Positions 16,601 through 26,983 of a DNA stretch of 64,000 bases are shown piece by piece. Positions within the stretch are counted from its first letter, which is position 1; each line of letters opens with the position of its first letter. The position numbers were made by a program, and so were the translations under genes. The stretch comes from Candidatus Altimarinota bacterium (GTDB lineage Bacteria > Patescibacteriota > Gracilibacteria > UBA4473). The notes under the pieces are model-generated. The model saw nothing but the letters and a program-made list of their open reading frames with translations. It did no database searches and was not told where the DNA came from. The DNA is taken from positions 131,462-195,461 of the forward strand of contig JAHDHX010000002.1 of the NCBI GenBank assembly GCA_020631075.1, read 5' to 3'.

Positions 16601-18511
16601 TCTTTCTTTGCGGGCCTGAGGCGTGTCGGCGGAGAGGTCAACGCCGTCAACATTGGTCGGGAGGGCGGCGGCGGACAGGAGGTCCGCGAAGGCGGTGTCG
16701 ACTGAGGAGAGCAGGACGCCCTCGGCGTGGGTGCGGGACTGGGCGGTGAAGCCTGGGGTTTCGTTGCAGAAGTATTGCTGGTACCAGGACTCGATGGTCT
16801 GGATGCCGATGATCTGGGTGAGGGCGGGGTATTTGTCATAAATATTGACGATGGCGCCGCTCTCGCCAAAGAGGCTGCGGAATTTCTGCATTTGCTCATT
16901 GGCCCAGCGGCCAAAGTCACCTTTGCCCGTGGCGGTGACGGCGTCGATCTGCTGGGAGAGAATGTCGTTTTGGTAGGTCTGCATGTCGTGCTGCCAGCTC
17001 TGGAAGTCTTTCTGTAGCTGCGTGAGTACGAGGAGTTTGAGGTTTTGGACGAATTGTTCCCGTTCGGTGCGGGTGAGGAGGCTGATGTCTTCGGTGGTGG
17101 TGTATTCGTTAATGCCTGCTGTGAGTTTGGCTTGGCGAACGAGGTCGCCGAAATTTGGAATGCGCTGGAGGGTGCGGTTGAGATTGGCGGAGAGGGAGGT
17201 GTTTTTCTTGACGACTTCGGCGACGCGGCGGGCTTCGAACTCGTCGATGGCGTTTTGGAGGAAGGTTTGGAGTTTTTTTTGGTCGGAGCGGACGTTGGTC
17301 TGGTCAAGATCACCGCCGAAGAGCTGATCGGCGACGGCGCCGAGTAGGATCATTTTTTCGGAGTCGGCGTCGAGCGCGAGCTGTTCTTGCTGGGTCATGG
17401 ACTTAAAAATCTTTTCGATCTGCTTTTCAGCGCGGTTGAAAATTTTATCAATTTGTTTGGGGGGGAGGTCGGTTTGGTCGAGCAGGAGGGCTTTGAGGTC
17501 GGTGGCGACGGCGAGAAATGCGTCGTCGGAGGTGATCTCGGGGCGGGTTTTGCCGTCGATGGTGCCTGACTCGAAGTCAACCCGTGGGGTGGGCTGGTCG
17601 ACGCTGGCCCGCTGGGAGACTTGGATTTCTTCCTCGTCTATGATTTTGTCCCGGTCGCCTGTTTTGTGGATCTGCTCGGCGCGACGGAACTGCCGCCCAG
17701 ACTCGACGAAGATGAAGCCGACCGTTTCGGCGAGCCACTGGCGGTTGTCGTCCTGATTGCCAGTGATGGCTTTGATGCGTTTCCAGACGGCGCGCTCGCG
17801 GTCGTTGGTCGGGTTGTCGTAGATGGGGGCGAGCTGGGCCACGGTGGCGAGGGCGTCGCCGAGGGCCGAGACGCTGGCCTGAAAGAGAAGCGCCTGATGG
17901 CTGGGGGTGCCGTCGGGGTTGGTGTTTTGGTAGAGATTACGCAGGACGTTATCTTCGGCTTTGGGGTTGATCTGCAGGGATTTGAGCAGGGCCTTCATGT
18001 CGTCGAGGGCTTTGGTGACGACTTTATGCGGGCGCTGGTATTCGGGTGATGACTCCTTACGGGCGTCTTGCTGGTTTTCGGCTTTGACGGCTTGGCCGTC
18101 GATGGCGACCAGGTCGCTGAGCTGGAACTCGACCGTGCGGTGCTGGCCGCCGACCCAGTGCTCGTGCGCGGTGATGGTGGCTTGGCCGTTTTTGACGCTG
18201 TATTTGAGCTTGACGGTGCGGCTGGCGTTGGAGTTGAGCTCGAGGGTAACTCTTCCGCGCTCGCGGGCTTTGCCTGGGCGCTTAATGACGGCGTTTTTGA
18301 CGCGGATCTTGCGGATGTTTTTGGGGAGGGCGTCTTTAAGGCTTTCAAAGTCGGCGGCGAGGTTTTGCTGGGTGAATTGCTTGGTGTCTATGATGGCGTT
18401 TGAACTCTCGTCGAGGGAGCGAAGCGAGGCGTCAACGCTGGCTGCCAAGCGCTCGTGGCTCTCGAATGAGTCACTGTGCAGTTGGTTGTTTTGCGGGGTG
18501 CCGTGAGACAT
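13664..18511 (-). CDS. Giant uncharacterised protein with an internal membrane hairpin (1615 aa)
   Basis: An N-terminal beta-rich segment (about 85-160, with VTLELNSNASRTVKLKYSVKNGQATITAHEHW) is followed by very long helical stretches. Around residues 1010-1075 two hydrophobic segments occur (GGAAGLYLGWSFF and NYFTWTALGLLLAKGAAYVGW), separated by a short basic loop. No signal peptide is seen, so both large flanks may be on the same side of the membrane. The two-helix layout recalls that of the 898-aa protein at 57-60 kb. No enzymatic motif was recognised. A TATAAT with TG extension is 35 nt upstream. Confidence 0.85.
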   Translation of the reverse strand: MSHGTPQNNQLHSDSFESHERLAASVDASLRSLDESSNAIIDTKQFTQQNLAADFESLKDALPKNIRKIRVKNAVIKRPGKARERGRVTLELNSNASRTVKLKYSVKNGQATITAHEHWVGGQHRTVEFQLSDLVAIDGQAVKAENQQDARKESSPEYQRPHKVVTKALDDMKALLKSLQINPKAEDNVLRNLYQNTNPDGTPSHQALLFQASVSALGDALATVAQLAPIYDNPTNDRERAVWKRIKAITGNQDDNRQWLAETVGFIFVESGRQFRRAEQIHKTGDRDKIIDEEEIQVSQRASVDQPTPRVDFESGTIDGKTRPEITSDDAFLAVATDLKALLLDQTDLPPKQIDKIFNRAEKQIEKIFKSMTQQEQLALDADSEKMILLGAVADQLFGGDLDQTNVRSDQKKLQTFLQNAIDEFEARRVAEVVKKNTSLSANLNRTLQRIPNFGDLVRQAKLTAGINEYTTTEDISLLTRTEREQFVQNLKLLVLTQLQKDFQSWQHDMQTYQNDILSQQIDAVTATGKGDFGRWANEQMQKFRSLFGESGAIVNIYDKYPALTQIIGIQTIESWYQQYFCNETPGFTAQSRTHAEGVLLSSVDTAFADLLSAAALPTNVDGVDLSADTPQARKERQRQQQNFQIFTDLLTEYGGTAQLKFTEDELTGMSPQQLKEQLDLHQAILKKKDTVPRHMRDTDPGDAYDAYVDATGTGAMVWSDWFHDYKLRTKPSELQMVAWQAGRIKGLLHQVASIIPQEIWDFFGIDRDTLAGFTGVSASASRNRNAIDLIESFSASRRATHADVAQALTTPSIRASLKGIKGLYDRNNSPHEVALFAVTSKGADAVYLLKKYITNLSKEKGQTGFIPKSLRKGDSLAEVIEQYRQHTKSEIKKRTKLSNLNLDADEFAPDVMPPDEKFLHAIDDLTPYLADGTAATIGKEIEDSPDSQKLKTAYVHLAQCLSQNVDDNHRTDLQLDNSHITAFHDAVLRDKFDVTDPDFLKSKDLSNGAKALGGAAGLYLGWSFFQSQSLAPRIGRWYLNPKNYFTWTALGLLLAKGAAYVGWENIVPAEAKSTISEWVEWGKNKITPDNSPTAYTGRYVTVSGYPKFKDRSVTDTGDFFFPMGNVQDWFDSLRQNYTDHQQHLDQTQAIRDKAEEIQKKLEKAFTTGQEDWQDLFASRAAYKHYLQLDPTVKLGVENLLANVDAYKDINGHPTFKNGLSRRDLKNLEKVFKTGAIGFDTATPFRLVSTGEYLQQYYHPDNPPFNAAGRDTSNAQLLSLPEQILMTTDGQHAAVSLGGLLAGIVREEYQPKVDKDNTPSEHDPATGDWAAVYNETLSTHPTIRPVIDALLTLGYGHRLRGVPMVEDFFDHADSYADVVAHGLDTGLTITQIEAQHKIILDALTSTPTEFENALTAFIQTENEQRSLLYGQLPFGDLDPTTVLSRFKTTFTDLGPHATAIQQGYADAASLSHLVERYQGFLTTDLFQGDYDKNLDFTELKPLLQSLGTPNLLAAPQSAPVHAQLLTSLGTLMADLRTPELHGRITSALQQSVAKLSAGSVSSPTGAQTLIRIARLYSDSTQDTTSKIKFQKELRSKVASSILADPTYFELDNLPT

Positions 18512-18546
18512 GGCGGGGGGTGTGGTTGGTTTGGGGGTATCTCGCG

Positions 18547-18552
18547 ATTATA
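18547..18552 (-). promoter_or_regulatory. -10 element of the 1615-aa gene
   Basis: The minus strand reads TGATATAAT, a consensus -10 with TG extension, directly next to the stop of the 73-aa gene and 35 nt before the 1615-aa start. Confidence 0.5.
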
Positions 18553-18774
18553 TCACGACTGGGACTCGTTTGGCGAATGGTCTGACCAGACGTCGTCAAA
18601 CTGGGCGTCGAAGTTGGCGGCCTTAAGTTCGGCGGCTTCGAGCTGGGAGATGTGTTGGGAAAGTTGGCGGATTTCTTCGGGGGTTTTGATCTGGCCGCCG
18701 AAGGGGCTCTGGCGGCGACGGCCCGAACGATGACGCCAGCCGCGGTGACGAGAGTGGTAGCGGGAGTTGTACAT
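18553..18774 (-). CDS. Small basic-then-helical protein (73 aa)
   Basis: The first 25 residues are rich in Arg, His and Ser (YHSRHRGWRHRSGRRR). The rest, KTPEEIRQLSQHISQLEAAELKAANFDAQFDD, predicts a coiled-coil helix. It stands between the divergent ligA start (30 bp away) and the 1615-aa gene, and a TATGAT lies 8 nt before its ATG. No antisense gene competes for the span. The function is unknown; it could bind nucleic acid through its basic head. Confidence 0.6.
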   Translation of the reverse strand: MYNSRYHSRHRGWRHRSGRRRQSPFGGQIKTPEEIRQLSQHISQLEAAELKAANFDAQFDDVWSDHSPNESQS

Positions 18775-18789
18775 ATCGGTTCATCATAG

Positions 18790-20859
<2,070 letters not shown>

Positions 20860-20910
20860 TCGGAGGTGTGACTAGAATATGGTGCGAATTGCGGTTCTGG
20901 GGGAGAAACT

Positions 20911-20940
20911 TTGACGTGGGGGGGGAAGAGGCGATAGCAT
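20911..20940 (+). promoter_or_regulatory. Promoter of secD-secF
   Basis: TTGACG (20911-20916), 18 nt, TAGCAT (20935-20940). The leader would be about 37 nt, T-rich near the start codon. Confidence 0.5.
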
Positions 20941-20983
20941 ATCGAAGATTTTTTCTTTCTTTGGATTTTTTCCTCTCACATAG

Positions 20984-23179
20984 ATGCAAGACTCTGTATG
21001 GCGGCAGCTGGGGGCTGTGGTAGTGGCGGTGATTATAGCGGGGGTGATAACCTTTGGCTCGCAGCTGGGGGTGGGGGCTTTGCCCGGAGCGCTGAGCAAC
21101 GTGGCGGATTGGCAGATATATAAAGGACTGGACCTGGCGGGGGGAACGGAGCTGGACTATGCGATCGACCTGTCGGAGGCGGAAGCTCAGAATGCGGACA
21201 ATGATCCGACGAATGACTTGGACATAAACGAGATAGCGGAGTCGGTGCGGGACTCGCTGGAAGCGCGGGTCAACCCTAATGGGGTGGGGGAAGTGGTGGT
21301 GAAGCGTTCGCAGCTGGATGATGAACAGCATGTGTTGATCCAACTGCCGCCGACTTTTGACGTGAACACGGTGAAGTCTTCGGCGGAGCAGGACAATCGG
21401 TTGGTGTTTTATGAAGAAGACTCGGCGTATGGGGAGGCGGAGCGAGAGCGGATACGCGGGTTGATCTCGCAGGCGCAGACGGACTGGGACGCGGTGGTGG
21501 CGAAGGAGTCAGAGAGTGTGATCGTCGACACGGTGACGTATGAAGAGCGGTTTGTGAGTGAAGTCCGTGATGCGGGACTGGCGGAAAAGCTGCAAGCGGC
21601 GGAAGTGGGCACGGTGCTGCCAGAGCTGATCGAGACGCAGAATGAACTGCGGTTTGAGACTGATGATGATGGGAACTCACGGATAGTGGGGACGCCCGGG
21701 CCAGTGGTGGGGCTGGTGCGACTGACTGACCGTGGGCAAGCCGAGCGCGAAGTGACCACACCCGCGGGGGCGGAGGTGCGGCACATCTTGTTTGCCTACC
21801 CCGGGGCGGAGCGGGCCGCCGAAGATGTGAAATATGCGGACATAGACACGGCCCGAGCCGAAGCACAAAAGGTACTGAACCAACTGAAAGCGGACGGAAC
21901 GGAGAACTTTGCGGAGTTGGCGAAGGAGTACTCAACCGAGCCAGCGGCCCAGCAGTCGGGCGGTGACCTGCGGAATGCTTCGGGTGAGTATGACGTGATC
22001 ACGTCGCAGTCGCCGTATGCGCCTGACTTCATTGCGGGGATCCACGGAGCGGCGGGGACCAACGCGGAGGGACTAGTGCCTGACCTCGTGGAGACGCCGT
22101 TTGGATTTCATATCATCGATGTGGTGGGGTACACCGAAGAGGTGACTGAAACCAAAATGGAGACGCAGGTGAGCTATGATATGCTGACATTCCGCAGTGA
22201 TGAGCTGCGGTGGAAGCCGACGGAGCTGACGGGGGCGCAGCTGGTGAAGGCTTCGGTGGCGCCAGATGAAATCGGGAAGCCGTCGGTGGTGTTGCTGCTC
22301 AATGACGAGGGGGCGGACCTGTTTGCGGAGATGACGGGCCGACTGGCCGCGCGGACGTGTAGTGATGACTATGGCAACACGCGTGACTGTCTGCTCGACA
22401 CGCGGGTGGGGCGACAGCGTGTGACCACGGCGACGGTCAGTGAGCAGCTGATCACCCGTGAGCCGCGGATCACCAACATTCCGACGTATGACATTGCCAA
22501 GGGGTATGCGGATAGGCTGAATCTGGGGGCTATCGAGGCGCCAGTGAAACTGGTGGGGCAGATGACGATCGAGCCACAGCTGGGGGAGGCGCAACTGAGC
22601 CAGTCTGTCCGTGCGGGGATGTTTGGAATCTTGGCGACGATGATCTATATGATCCTTGCCTATGGATTGCCTGGGGTATTGGCGGCGATTGCGTTGTCGA
22701 TCTATATGACTTTCTTTGCGGGGGTGCTCAAAGCGTGGGGGCCTTTCTTTGGCTCGCCGATCGTGATGACGCTGGCGGGGGTGGCAGGGCTGGCGCTGTC
22801 TATCGGGCTGGCGGTGGACGGAAACATTTTGATCTTTGAACGGATACGCGAGGAGCTGCGCCGAGGGCGGTCGGTGAAACAGTCGATCGAGCTGGGGTTC
22901 CAGCGGGCGTTGTCTGCGATTACGGACTCGAACCTGACGACGCTCTTTGTGAGTATTATTTTGTACTCGTTTGGGACTTCGTTGATCAAGGGGTTTGCGA
23001 TCATGCTGATCGTGGGGACGTCCTTGTCGTGGATTACGGCGTACTTTGTCAGTCGGGTGCTGCTGCGCACGGCGTATGCGCTGGGGTTTGACAGTCCGTC
23101 GGCGTATGGCGTGAAGGGGGGCGCGGACAGTGCCAAAACTAAAAATTCTTCTGGCGGTACCATCCGCTCTCGTTCTTAA
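20984..23179 (+). CDS. secD: SecD with an embedded parvulin (PpiC-type) domain
   Basis: 731 aa, longer than stand-alone SecD. SecD works with SecF and the proton motive force to pull exported chains through SecYEG. TM1 is about 7-29, followed by YKGLDLAGGTELDYAI. Residues about 264-383 interrupt the outer domain with a parvulin-like prolyl isomerase: EVRHILFAYPG, LKADGTENFAELAKEYS, GGDLRNASGEYD, and LVPDLVETPFGFHIIDVVGY. The typical SecD P1 end (YADRLNLGAIEAPV) and five C-terminal TM segments with SIGLAVDGNILIFERIREEL follow. secF comes 14 nt later. The fusion places a foldase directly at the translocon exit. Confidence 0.93.
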   Translation: MQDSVWRQLGAVVVAVIIAGVITFGSQLGVGALPGALSNVADWQIYKGLDLAGGTELDYAIDLSEAEAQNADNDPTNDLDINEIAESVRDSLEARVNPNGVGEVVVKRSQLDDEQHVLIQLPPTFDVNTVKSSAEQDNRLVFYEEDSAYGEAERERIRGLISQAQTDWDAVVAKESESVIVDTVTYEERFVSEVRDAGLAEKLQAAEVGTVLPELIETQNELRFETDDDGNSRIVGTPGPVVGLVRLTDRGQAEREVTTPAGAEVRHILFAYPGAERAAEDVKYADIDTARAEAQKVLNQLKADGTENFAELAKEYSTEPAAQQSGGDLRNASGEYDVITSQSPYAPDFIAGIHGAAGTNAEGLVPDLVETPFGFHIIDVVGYTEEVTETKMETQVSYDMLTFRSDELRWKPTELTGAQLVKASVAPDEIGKPSVVLLLNDEGADLFAEMTGRLAARTCSDDYGNTRDCLLDTRVGRQRVTTATVSEQLITREPRITNIPTYDIAKGYADRLNLGAIEAPVKLVGQMTIEPQLGEAQLSQSVRAGMFGILATMIYMILAYGLPGVLAAIALSIYMTFFAGVLKAWGPFFGSPIVMTLAGVAGLALSIGLAVDGNILIFERIREELRRGRSVKQSIELGFQRALSAITDSNLTTLFVSIILYSFGTSLIKGFAIMLIVGTSLSWITAYFVSRVLLRTAYALGFDSPSAYGVKGGADSAKTKNSSGGTIRSRS

Positions 23180-23193
23180 TCTTGCCCTTTGAC

Positions 23194-24093
23194 ATGAACA
23201 TTACTGCACAACGACAATCATGGTTTGGACTTTCACTGGGGGTGTTGCTGGTGAGTGTGCTCTCGATTATATTTTTTCGGTTTAATCTGGGGTTGGACTT
23301 CCTCGGGGGGGCGCGCTGGGCGCTGAGCTTTGACGAGGCGACGGTGACGGCGGAACAGATGACGGACTTTTTTGCCACGCAGGGGAACCTGACCAAAGAG
23401 GCGCAGGTGCAGGCGACGAGTGAGGGGTTCCTCGTGACGGTGGAGAGTCTGCCTGATGCTGAGATTACGACGCTGAAAGAAAACTTGCGGACGAGTCTGG
23501 GGGAATACACTGAGTCGGCGTACCAAAATGTGGACGCGGCGATCGGCCAGCGGTTTCAGTATAAATCACTGACGGCGATCGCGATGGCGCTGGTGGTAAT
23601 AGTCGCCTTTGTGGCGTGGGCGTTTCGGTCTATCCCTGAGTCGATCAATCCGCTCCGTTTTGGGGGGGTGGCGATCATTGCGCTGGCGCATGATGTTCTG
23701 ATCATTATGGGGGTGTTTGCGATCTTGGGGTATTTCTTTGACGTGGAGCTGGGGTTAACCTTCATTACAGCGTTGCTGGCGACGCTGGGATTCTCGGTCA
23801 ATGATACGATTGTGATCCTTGATCGGGTGCGGGAGAACATCCACACGCAGAAGGCGAGTGAGACCTTTGAAGACACGATCGAGAAATCTGTCCAGCAGAC
23901 GCTGCGACGGTCGATCAACACGTCGATCTCGACGCTGCTCCCCTTGTTTGCGCTTTTGATCTTCGGGGCGCCGAGTATTTTTTACTTCGTGCTGGCGCTG
24001 ATCATCGGGATTGCGGTGGGGACGTATTCGTCGATCTTCCTGGCGGCGCCGTTGCTGGTGAGCTGGAAGGACTGGGCGGATGCGCGGGCGTAA
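23194..24093 (+). CDS. secF: Protein translocase subunit SecF
   Basis: 299 aa from the ATG at 23194; the track uses a TTG four codons earlier. TM1 (FGLSLGVLLVSVLSIIFF) is followed by FNLGLDFLGGARWALSF, the short periplasmic domain, and five further TM helices containing AIIALAHDVLIIMGVFAILGYFF and GFSVNDTIVILDRVRENI. SecF partners SecD in the accessory Sec complex. It lies 14 nt after secD with no room for a promoter. Confidence 0.95.
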   Translation: MNITAQRQSWFGLSLGVLLVSVLSIIFFRFNLGLDFLGGARWALSFDEATVTAEQMTDFFATQGNLTKEAQVQATSEGFLVTVESLPDAEITTLKENLRTSLGEYTESAYQNVDAAIGQRFQYKSLTAIAMALVVIVAFVAWAFRSIPESINPLRFGGVAIIALAHDVLIIMGVFAILGYFFDVELGLTFITALLATLGFSVNDTIVILDRVRENIHTQKASETFEDTIEKSVQQTLRRSINTSISTLLPLFALLIFGAPSIFYFVLALIIGIAVGTYSSIFLAAPLLVSWKDWADARA

Positions 24094-24105
24094 ATCGTAT
24101 TGATT

Positions 24106-24777
24106 ATGACAGCTGAGGTGCGATTGCCTGCAACCTGGAAAGCGGCGCTGGCGGAAGAATTTGCCGCGCCGTATATGCTGGAGTTGCGAAAGTTCCTCGT
24201 GGAGGAAATGGCGTCTGGGCGGGGGATCTGCCCTGCGCCTGACCAGATATTTCGTGCGCTGTGGTTGACGGAGCTGCCCGATGTGCGGGTGGTGATCTTG
24301 GGCCAAGACCCTTACCACGGGGAGGGACAGGCACATGGGTTGAGTTTTAGCGTGCGGGAGGGGGTGAAGCTGCCGCCGTCGCTGCGGAATATATATGCGG
24401 AGCGAGAGACCGACGTGGGGGTGGCCCCCTCCGCCAGTGGGGACCTGACGGGGTGGGCGAAGCAGGGGGTGTTGTTGCTCAACGCTGTGCTGACGGTGGA
24501 ACCGAGCCGAGCGGGGTCACACGCGGGGCGGGGGTGGGAGCGGCTGACTGACGCGATAGTGGCGGCGGTGAGTGGGGGGCGGGAGTCGGTGGTGTTTGTC
24601 CTGTGGGGGAAGTATGCGCAGCGGAAGGGGGCGAAGATAGACCGTGAACGGCACTGTGTGCTGACGGCGCCCCACCCGTCGCCGTTGTCGGCGCACCGAG
24701 GGTTTTTTGGGTCGCGGCCCTTTAGCCAGGCCAATGCGTGGCTGCGAACACACGGACGAGGGGAGATAATGTGGTGA
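24106..24777 (+). CDS. ung: Uracil-DNA glycosylase, family 1
   Basis: 223 aa from the ATG at 24106 (the track uses an upstream TTG). It removes uracil from DNA. The catalytic water-activating motif is GQDPYHG with D68; later come GLSFSV, WAKQGVLLLNAVLTV, FVLWGKYAQ and the minor-groove loop HPSPLSAHRGFFGSRPFS. Length and motifs are those of the classic Ung family. It lies 12 nt after secF and may share its transcript. Confidence 0.96.
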   Translation: MTAEVRLPATWKAALAEEFAAPYMLELRKFLVEEMASGRGICPAPDQIFRALWLTELPDVRVVILGQDPYHGEGQAHGLSFSVREGVKLPPSLRNIYAERETDVGVAPSASGDLTGWAKQGVLLLNAVLTVEPSRAGSHAGRGWERLTDAIVAAVSGGRESVVFVLWGKYAQRKGAKIDRERHCVLTAPHPSPLSAHRGFFGSRPFSQANAWLRTHGRGEIMW

Positions 24778-24802
24778 GGGGGTAGAAAACTGTGGTGGGG
24801 TG

Positions 24803-24811
24803 TGGTAAAAT
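24803..24811 (+). promoter_or_regulatory. Extended -10 of the orf50-glucosaminidase pair
   Basis: TGTGGTAAAAT is followed by AGAGTG and the ATG at 24818, a 6-nt spacing that predicts a leaderless mRNA. Confidence 0.55.
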
Positions 24812-24817
24812 AGAGTG

Positions 24818-24970
24818 ATGAGTGCCTCCCCTCCCCTGCCCCCAGCGCGGTCAGAACGACACCGAAATCTGCTGATGTTGCGCAGTCTGGTGTGGGGGGC
24901 GCTGCGGCGGGCGGAGGCGGTGATGGACTCGGCGCCAGTGGGGGGAGCTGCTCAACCCGCGGGAAGATGA
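24818..24970 (+). CDS. 50-aa leader-type ORF coupled to the next gene
   Basis: This ORF is too short for the track. It starts 6 nt after an extended -10 and ends in TGA overlapping the next ATG as ATGA. The peptide is Pro/Ser-rich at first (SASPPLPPARS) and then helical and basic (RHRNLLMLRSLVWGALRRAEAVM). It may be a true small protein or a translated leader whose job is to carry ribosomes to the downstream start, since a leaderless message has no other entry site for the second gene. The function is unknown. Confidence 0.55.
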   Translation: MSASPPLPPARSERHRNLLMLRSLVWGALRRAEAVMDSAPVGGAAQPAGR

Positions 24971-26919
24971 GCTTTGAAAAGAAGGCACAGGCGCACATTG
25001 AAGCCCATGCTGATGGGCTGGACGCGGAGCAGCTGGCTCTGCTGCAACAGGAGAGAGCGGAGTTGCTGAACCTGATGCAAGATGTGCTGGGGGAAGACGA
25101 GGCGGCTGAAACTGCGGAGGGGGAGCCTGACTTGGCGAAGCTGAAGGCGCGCTGGGAGGAGATGAAGGAGAAACCTAAAAAGCGAAAGCGGGTGAATGCT
25201 GCGGTTGCTGCTTATTTTAAAGAAAATAGTAAGCAGGACATGCTTGGAAGTGAATTACTTTCTCTTCCAGAATTTGAAGAGAATGCTATGGATTTTGCCC
25301 TTGGGTTGGCGGAATTTTTTCATAAGTTTGACCTAGAGAACTCTGAAGATCAGGCGAAACTGGAAGCGGTGGAGGCAAAGGTCGATGAGATGACGTTTAC
25401 CCTTACCTCTAATCTGACGGACTCGGAAGAGCTGCGTAATGCGCCTGGGTTGAAGGATATGATAGCGAACCTGAAGGGGGACGAGGCGGAACTGAATGCG
25501 CTGGGGGGGCAGTTTTATACGTTGTTGCTGCTGATACGGGAAGTTACGGGGAATTCGTTTGGGTTTGCGCTGTTTGACGCTGTTTTTGACTATGAAGGGA
25601 AGGCGGACAGTGCGGAGTATTATGCGGCGGTGGCGCTGGCTGATGAGTTGCCGCTGGACACGACCGAAAAGTGGGCCGAGTATGCGGAGACGGACTGGGA
25701 GGCGGAACTGGCGACGCTGTTGCGGTACCAGAAAGATTTTGCGTCCTATGGTGAGGTGGACACCTATGTGCCAGCGACGTGGGAGGGGGTCACGGACTTT
25801 GCGTCGCTGGTGGATGATGTAGCGCAGGCGATCGAGAAGGTGAGTTTTGAGGTGTCGTTGGGGTACGCGGCGATGGAGACGCCAGAGCGGGAGGCGTATG
25901 TGGCGGAGCGACTGGCGAAGCCTGGGTACCAAAAGCTGGAGCAGGTGGCACTGGCGCAGCAGATGGAGGTCGACCTGTCGGACACGAGTAAGGAGCCGAT
26001 AGACTGGGAACGAGAGTATGAAACTTTGCGGCGGATAGCCCAAGATGAGGCGGGGACGGATGCGGGAGTGGGGGCGGAAGAATTAGTGGTGTACTATGAC
26101 CTGTTGCGGGTGATGGTCAACGGTGGGGGGACGGCGGAGCTGACAGCGTGGAAAGAGCGGTATGATGGGGTGGTGCCCAGCAACATAGACTTCGGGGGGT
26201 TGATGGTGCATGAGGTGGTGGAAGCGGGGGATGAAAAGAAAGATGGGGAACAAGAAAAGAAAGCGCAGTCGGTGGGGATGCAGAGTGATGGGGGGCAGAA
26301 GGACGTGGTGGGGGGGAAGAAAAAGAACATTGTGACGGAAAAACGTAAAGCTAGTGATGTGAAACAGGTAGATAAAAAATCTAAGTATTCAGATAAATTA
26401 GATCTAAATAGAACCTTATCTATCTCTGAGCCGATAAAATCACAATTTATTCAAAAGGCTTTTCCGTCTGTCATGAAGATTTTGAAAGACAATTCAATTA
26501 CTATTCCGCCAGAAGTAGTTATTGGTCAGCTTATGATTGAGTCGGGATATGGCTCTAGTAAAAGTAAGTCTTATTTTGGAATTAAAAAATGGAAAGGTTC
26601 ACAGGCAGAAATTAGGGCGTTTGATTCTCAAGAAGAGGGAGCGAATGGAAATATGTATAGTGAGAAGTCAAACTTTGAAGTCTACCTTTCCTTAGAGGAG
26701 GGTGTGATGGCTTATGCTAGATTTATTAAGGGTAATCCTCGATATAAAAATGCGATGGCCCAGTCATCTTCTCCGCTCAGGTATTTGCAGGAAATTGCTA
26801 AAGCTGGTTATGCAACTGATTCGCGCTATGTGCAAAAATGTATCACTGCGTATAATACAGCTTTGAATGAATACAAAGAAAATGGTGGTGATGATTCGGA
26901 ATGGCGTAGCTTCTCATGA
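24967..26919 (+). CDS. Helical protein with C-terminal glucosaminidase (FlgJ/LytG-type) domain
   Basis: 650 aa from the ATG at 24967; the track start at 24892 lies inside orf50. Residues 1-430 are acidic, helical and of unknown type; there is no signal peptide. A Lys-rich linker (about 420-475) leads to a peptidoglycan hydrolase domain at about 480-640: VVIGQLMIESGYGSSKSKSYFGIKKWKG, with E525 as the expected catalytic acid, then FEVYLSLEEGVMAYARFI and LQEIAKAGYATDSRYV. Such domains cut glycan strands. The last third is in AT-rich codons, unlike the rest. The export route is unclear, so it may be secreted by a non-Sec path or act after lysis. Confidence 0.82.
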   Translation: MSFEKKAQAHIEAHADGLDAEQLALLQQERAELLNLMQDVLGEDEAAETAEGEPDLAKLKARWEEMKEKPKKRKRVNAAVAAYFKENSKQDMLGSELLSLPEFEENAMDFALGLAEFFHKFDLENSEDQAKLEAVEAKVDEMTFTLTSNLTDSEELRNAPGLKDMIANLKGDEAELNALGGQFYTLLLLIREVTGNSFGFALFDAVFDYEGKADSAEYYAAVALADELPLDTTEKWAEYAETDWEAELATLLRYQKDFASYGEVDTYVPATWEGVTDFASLVDDVAQAIEKVSFEVSLGYAAMETPEREAYVAERLAKPGYQKLEQVALAQQMEVDLSDTSKEPIDWEREYETLRRIAQDEAGTDAGVGAEELVVYYDLLRVMVNGGGTAELTAWKERYDGVVPSNIDFGGLMVHEVVEAGDEKKDGEQEKKAQSVGMQSDGGQKDVVGGKKKNIVTEKRKASDVKQVDKKSKYSDKLDLNRTLSISEPIKSQFIQKAFPSVMKILKDNSITIPPEVVIGQLMIESGYGSSKSKSYFGIKKWKGSQAEIRAFDSQEEGANGNMYSEKSNFEVYLSLEEGVMAYARFIKGNPRYKNAMAQSSSPLRYLQEIAKAGYATDSRYVQKCITAYNTALNEYKENGGDDSEWRSFS

Positions 26920-26950
26920 TTTGTATAAATAAAATAATAAAACCCTCTTG
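26320..26950 (+). other. AT-rich segment covering the glucosaminidase domain
   Basis: From about 26320 the composition changes abruptly from G-rich codons to AT-rich codons (AAA, ATT, TCT, TTT) and stays so through the stop. The break coincides with the start of the linker before the hydrolase domain. This suggests that the domain was acquired from an AT-rich donor and joined to a native N-terminal part. Confidence 0.6.
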
Positions 26951-26983
26951 ATGGAGTGAATTTCTACTTTTTCCCTTGCCAAA

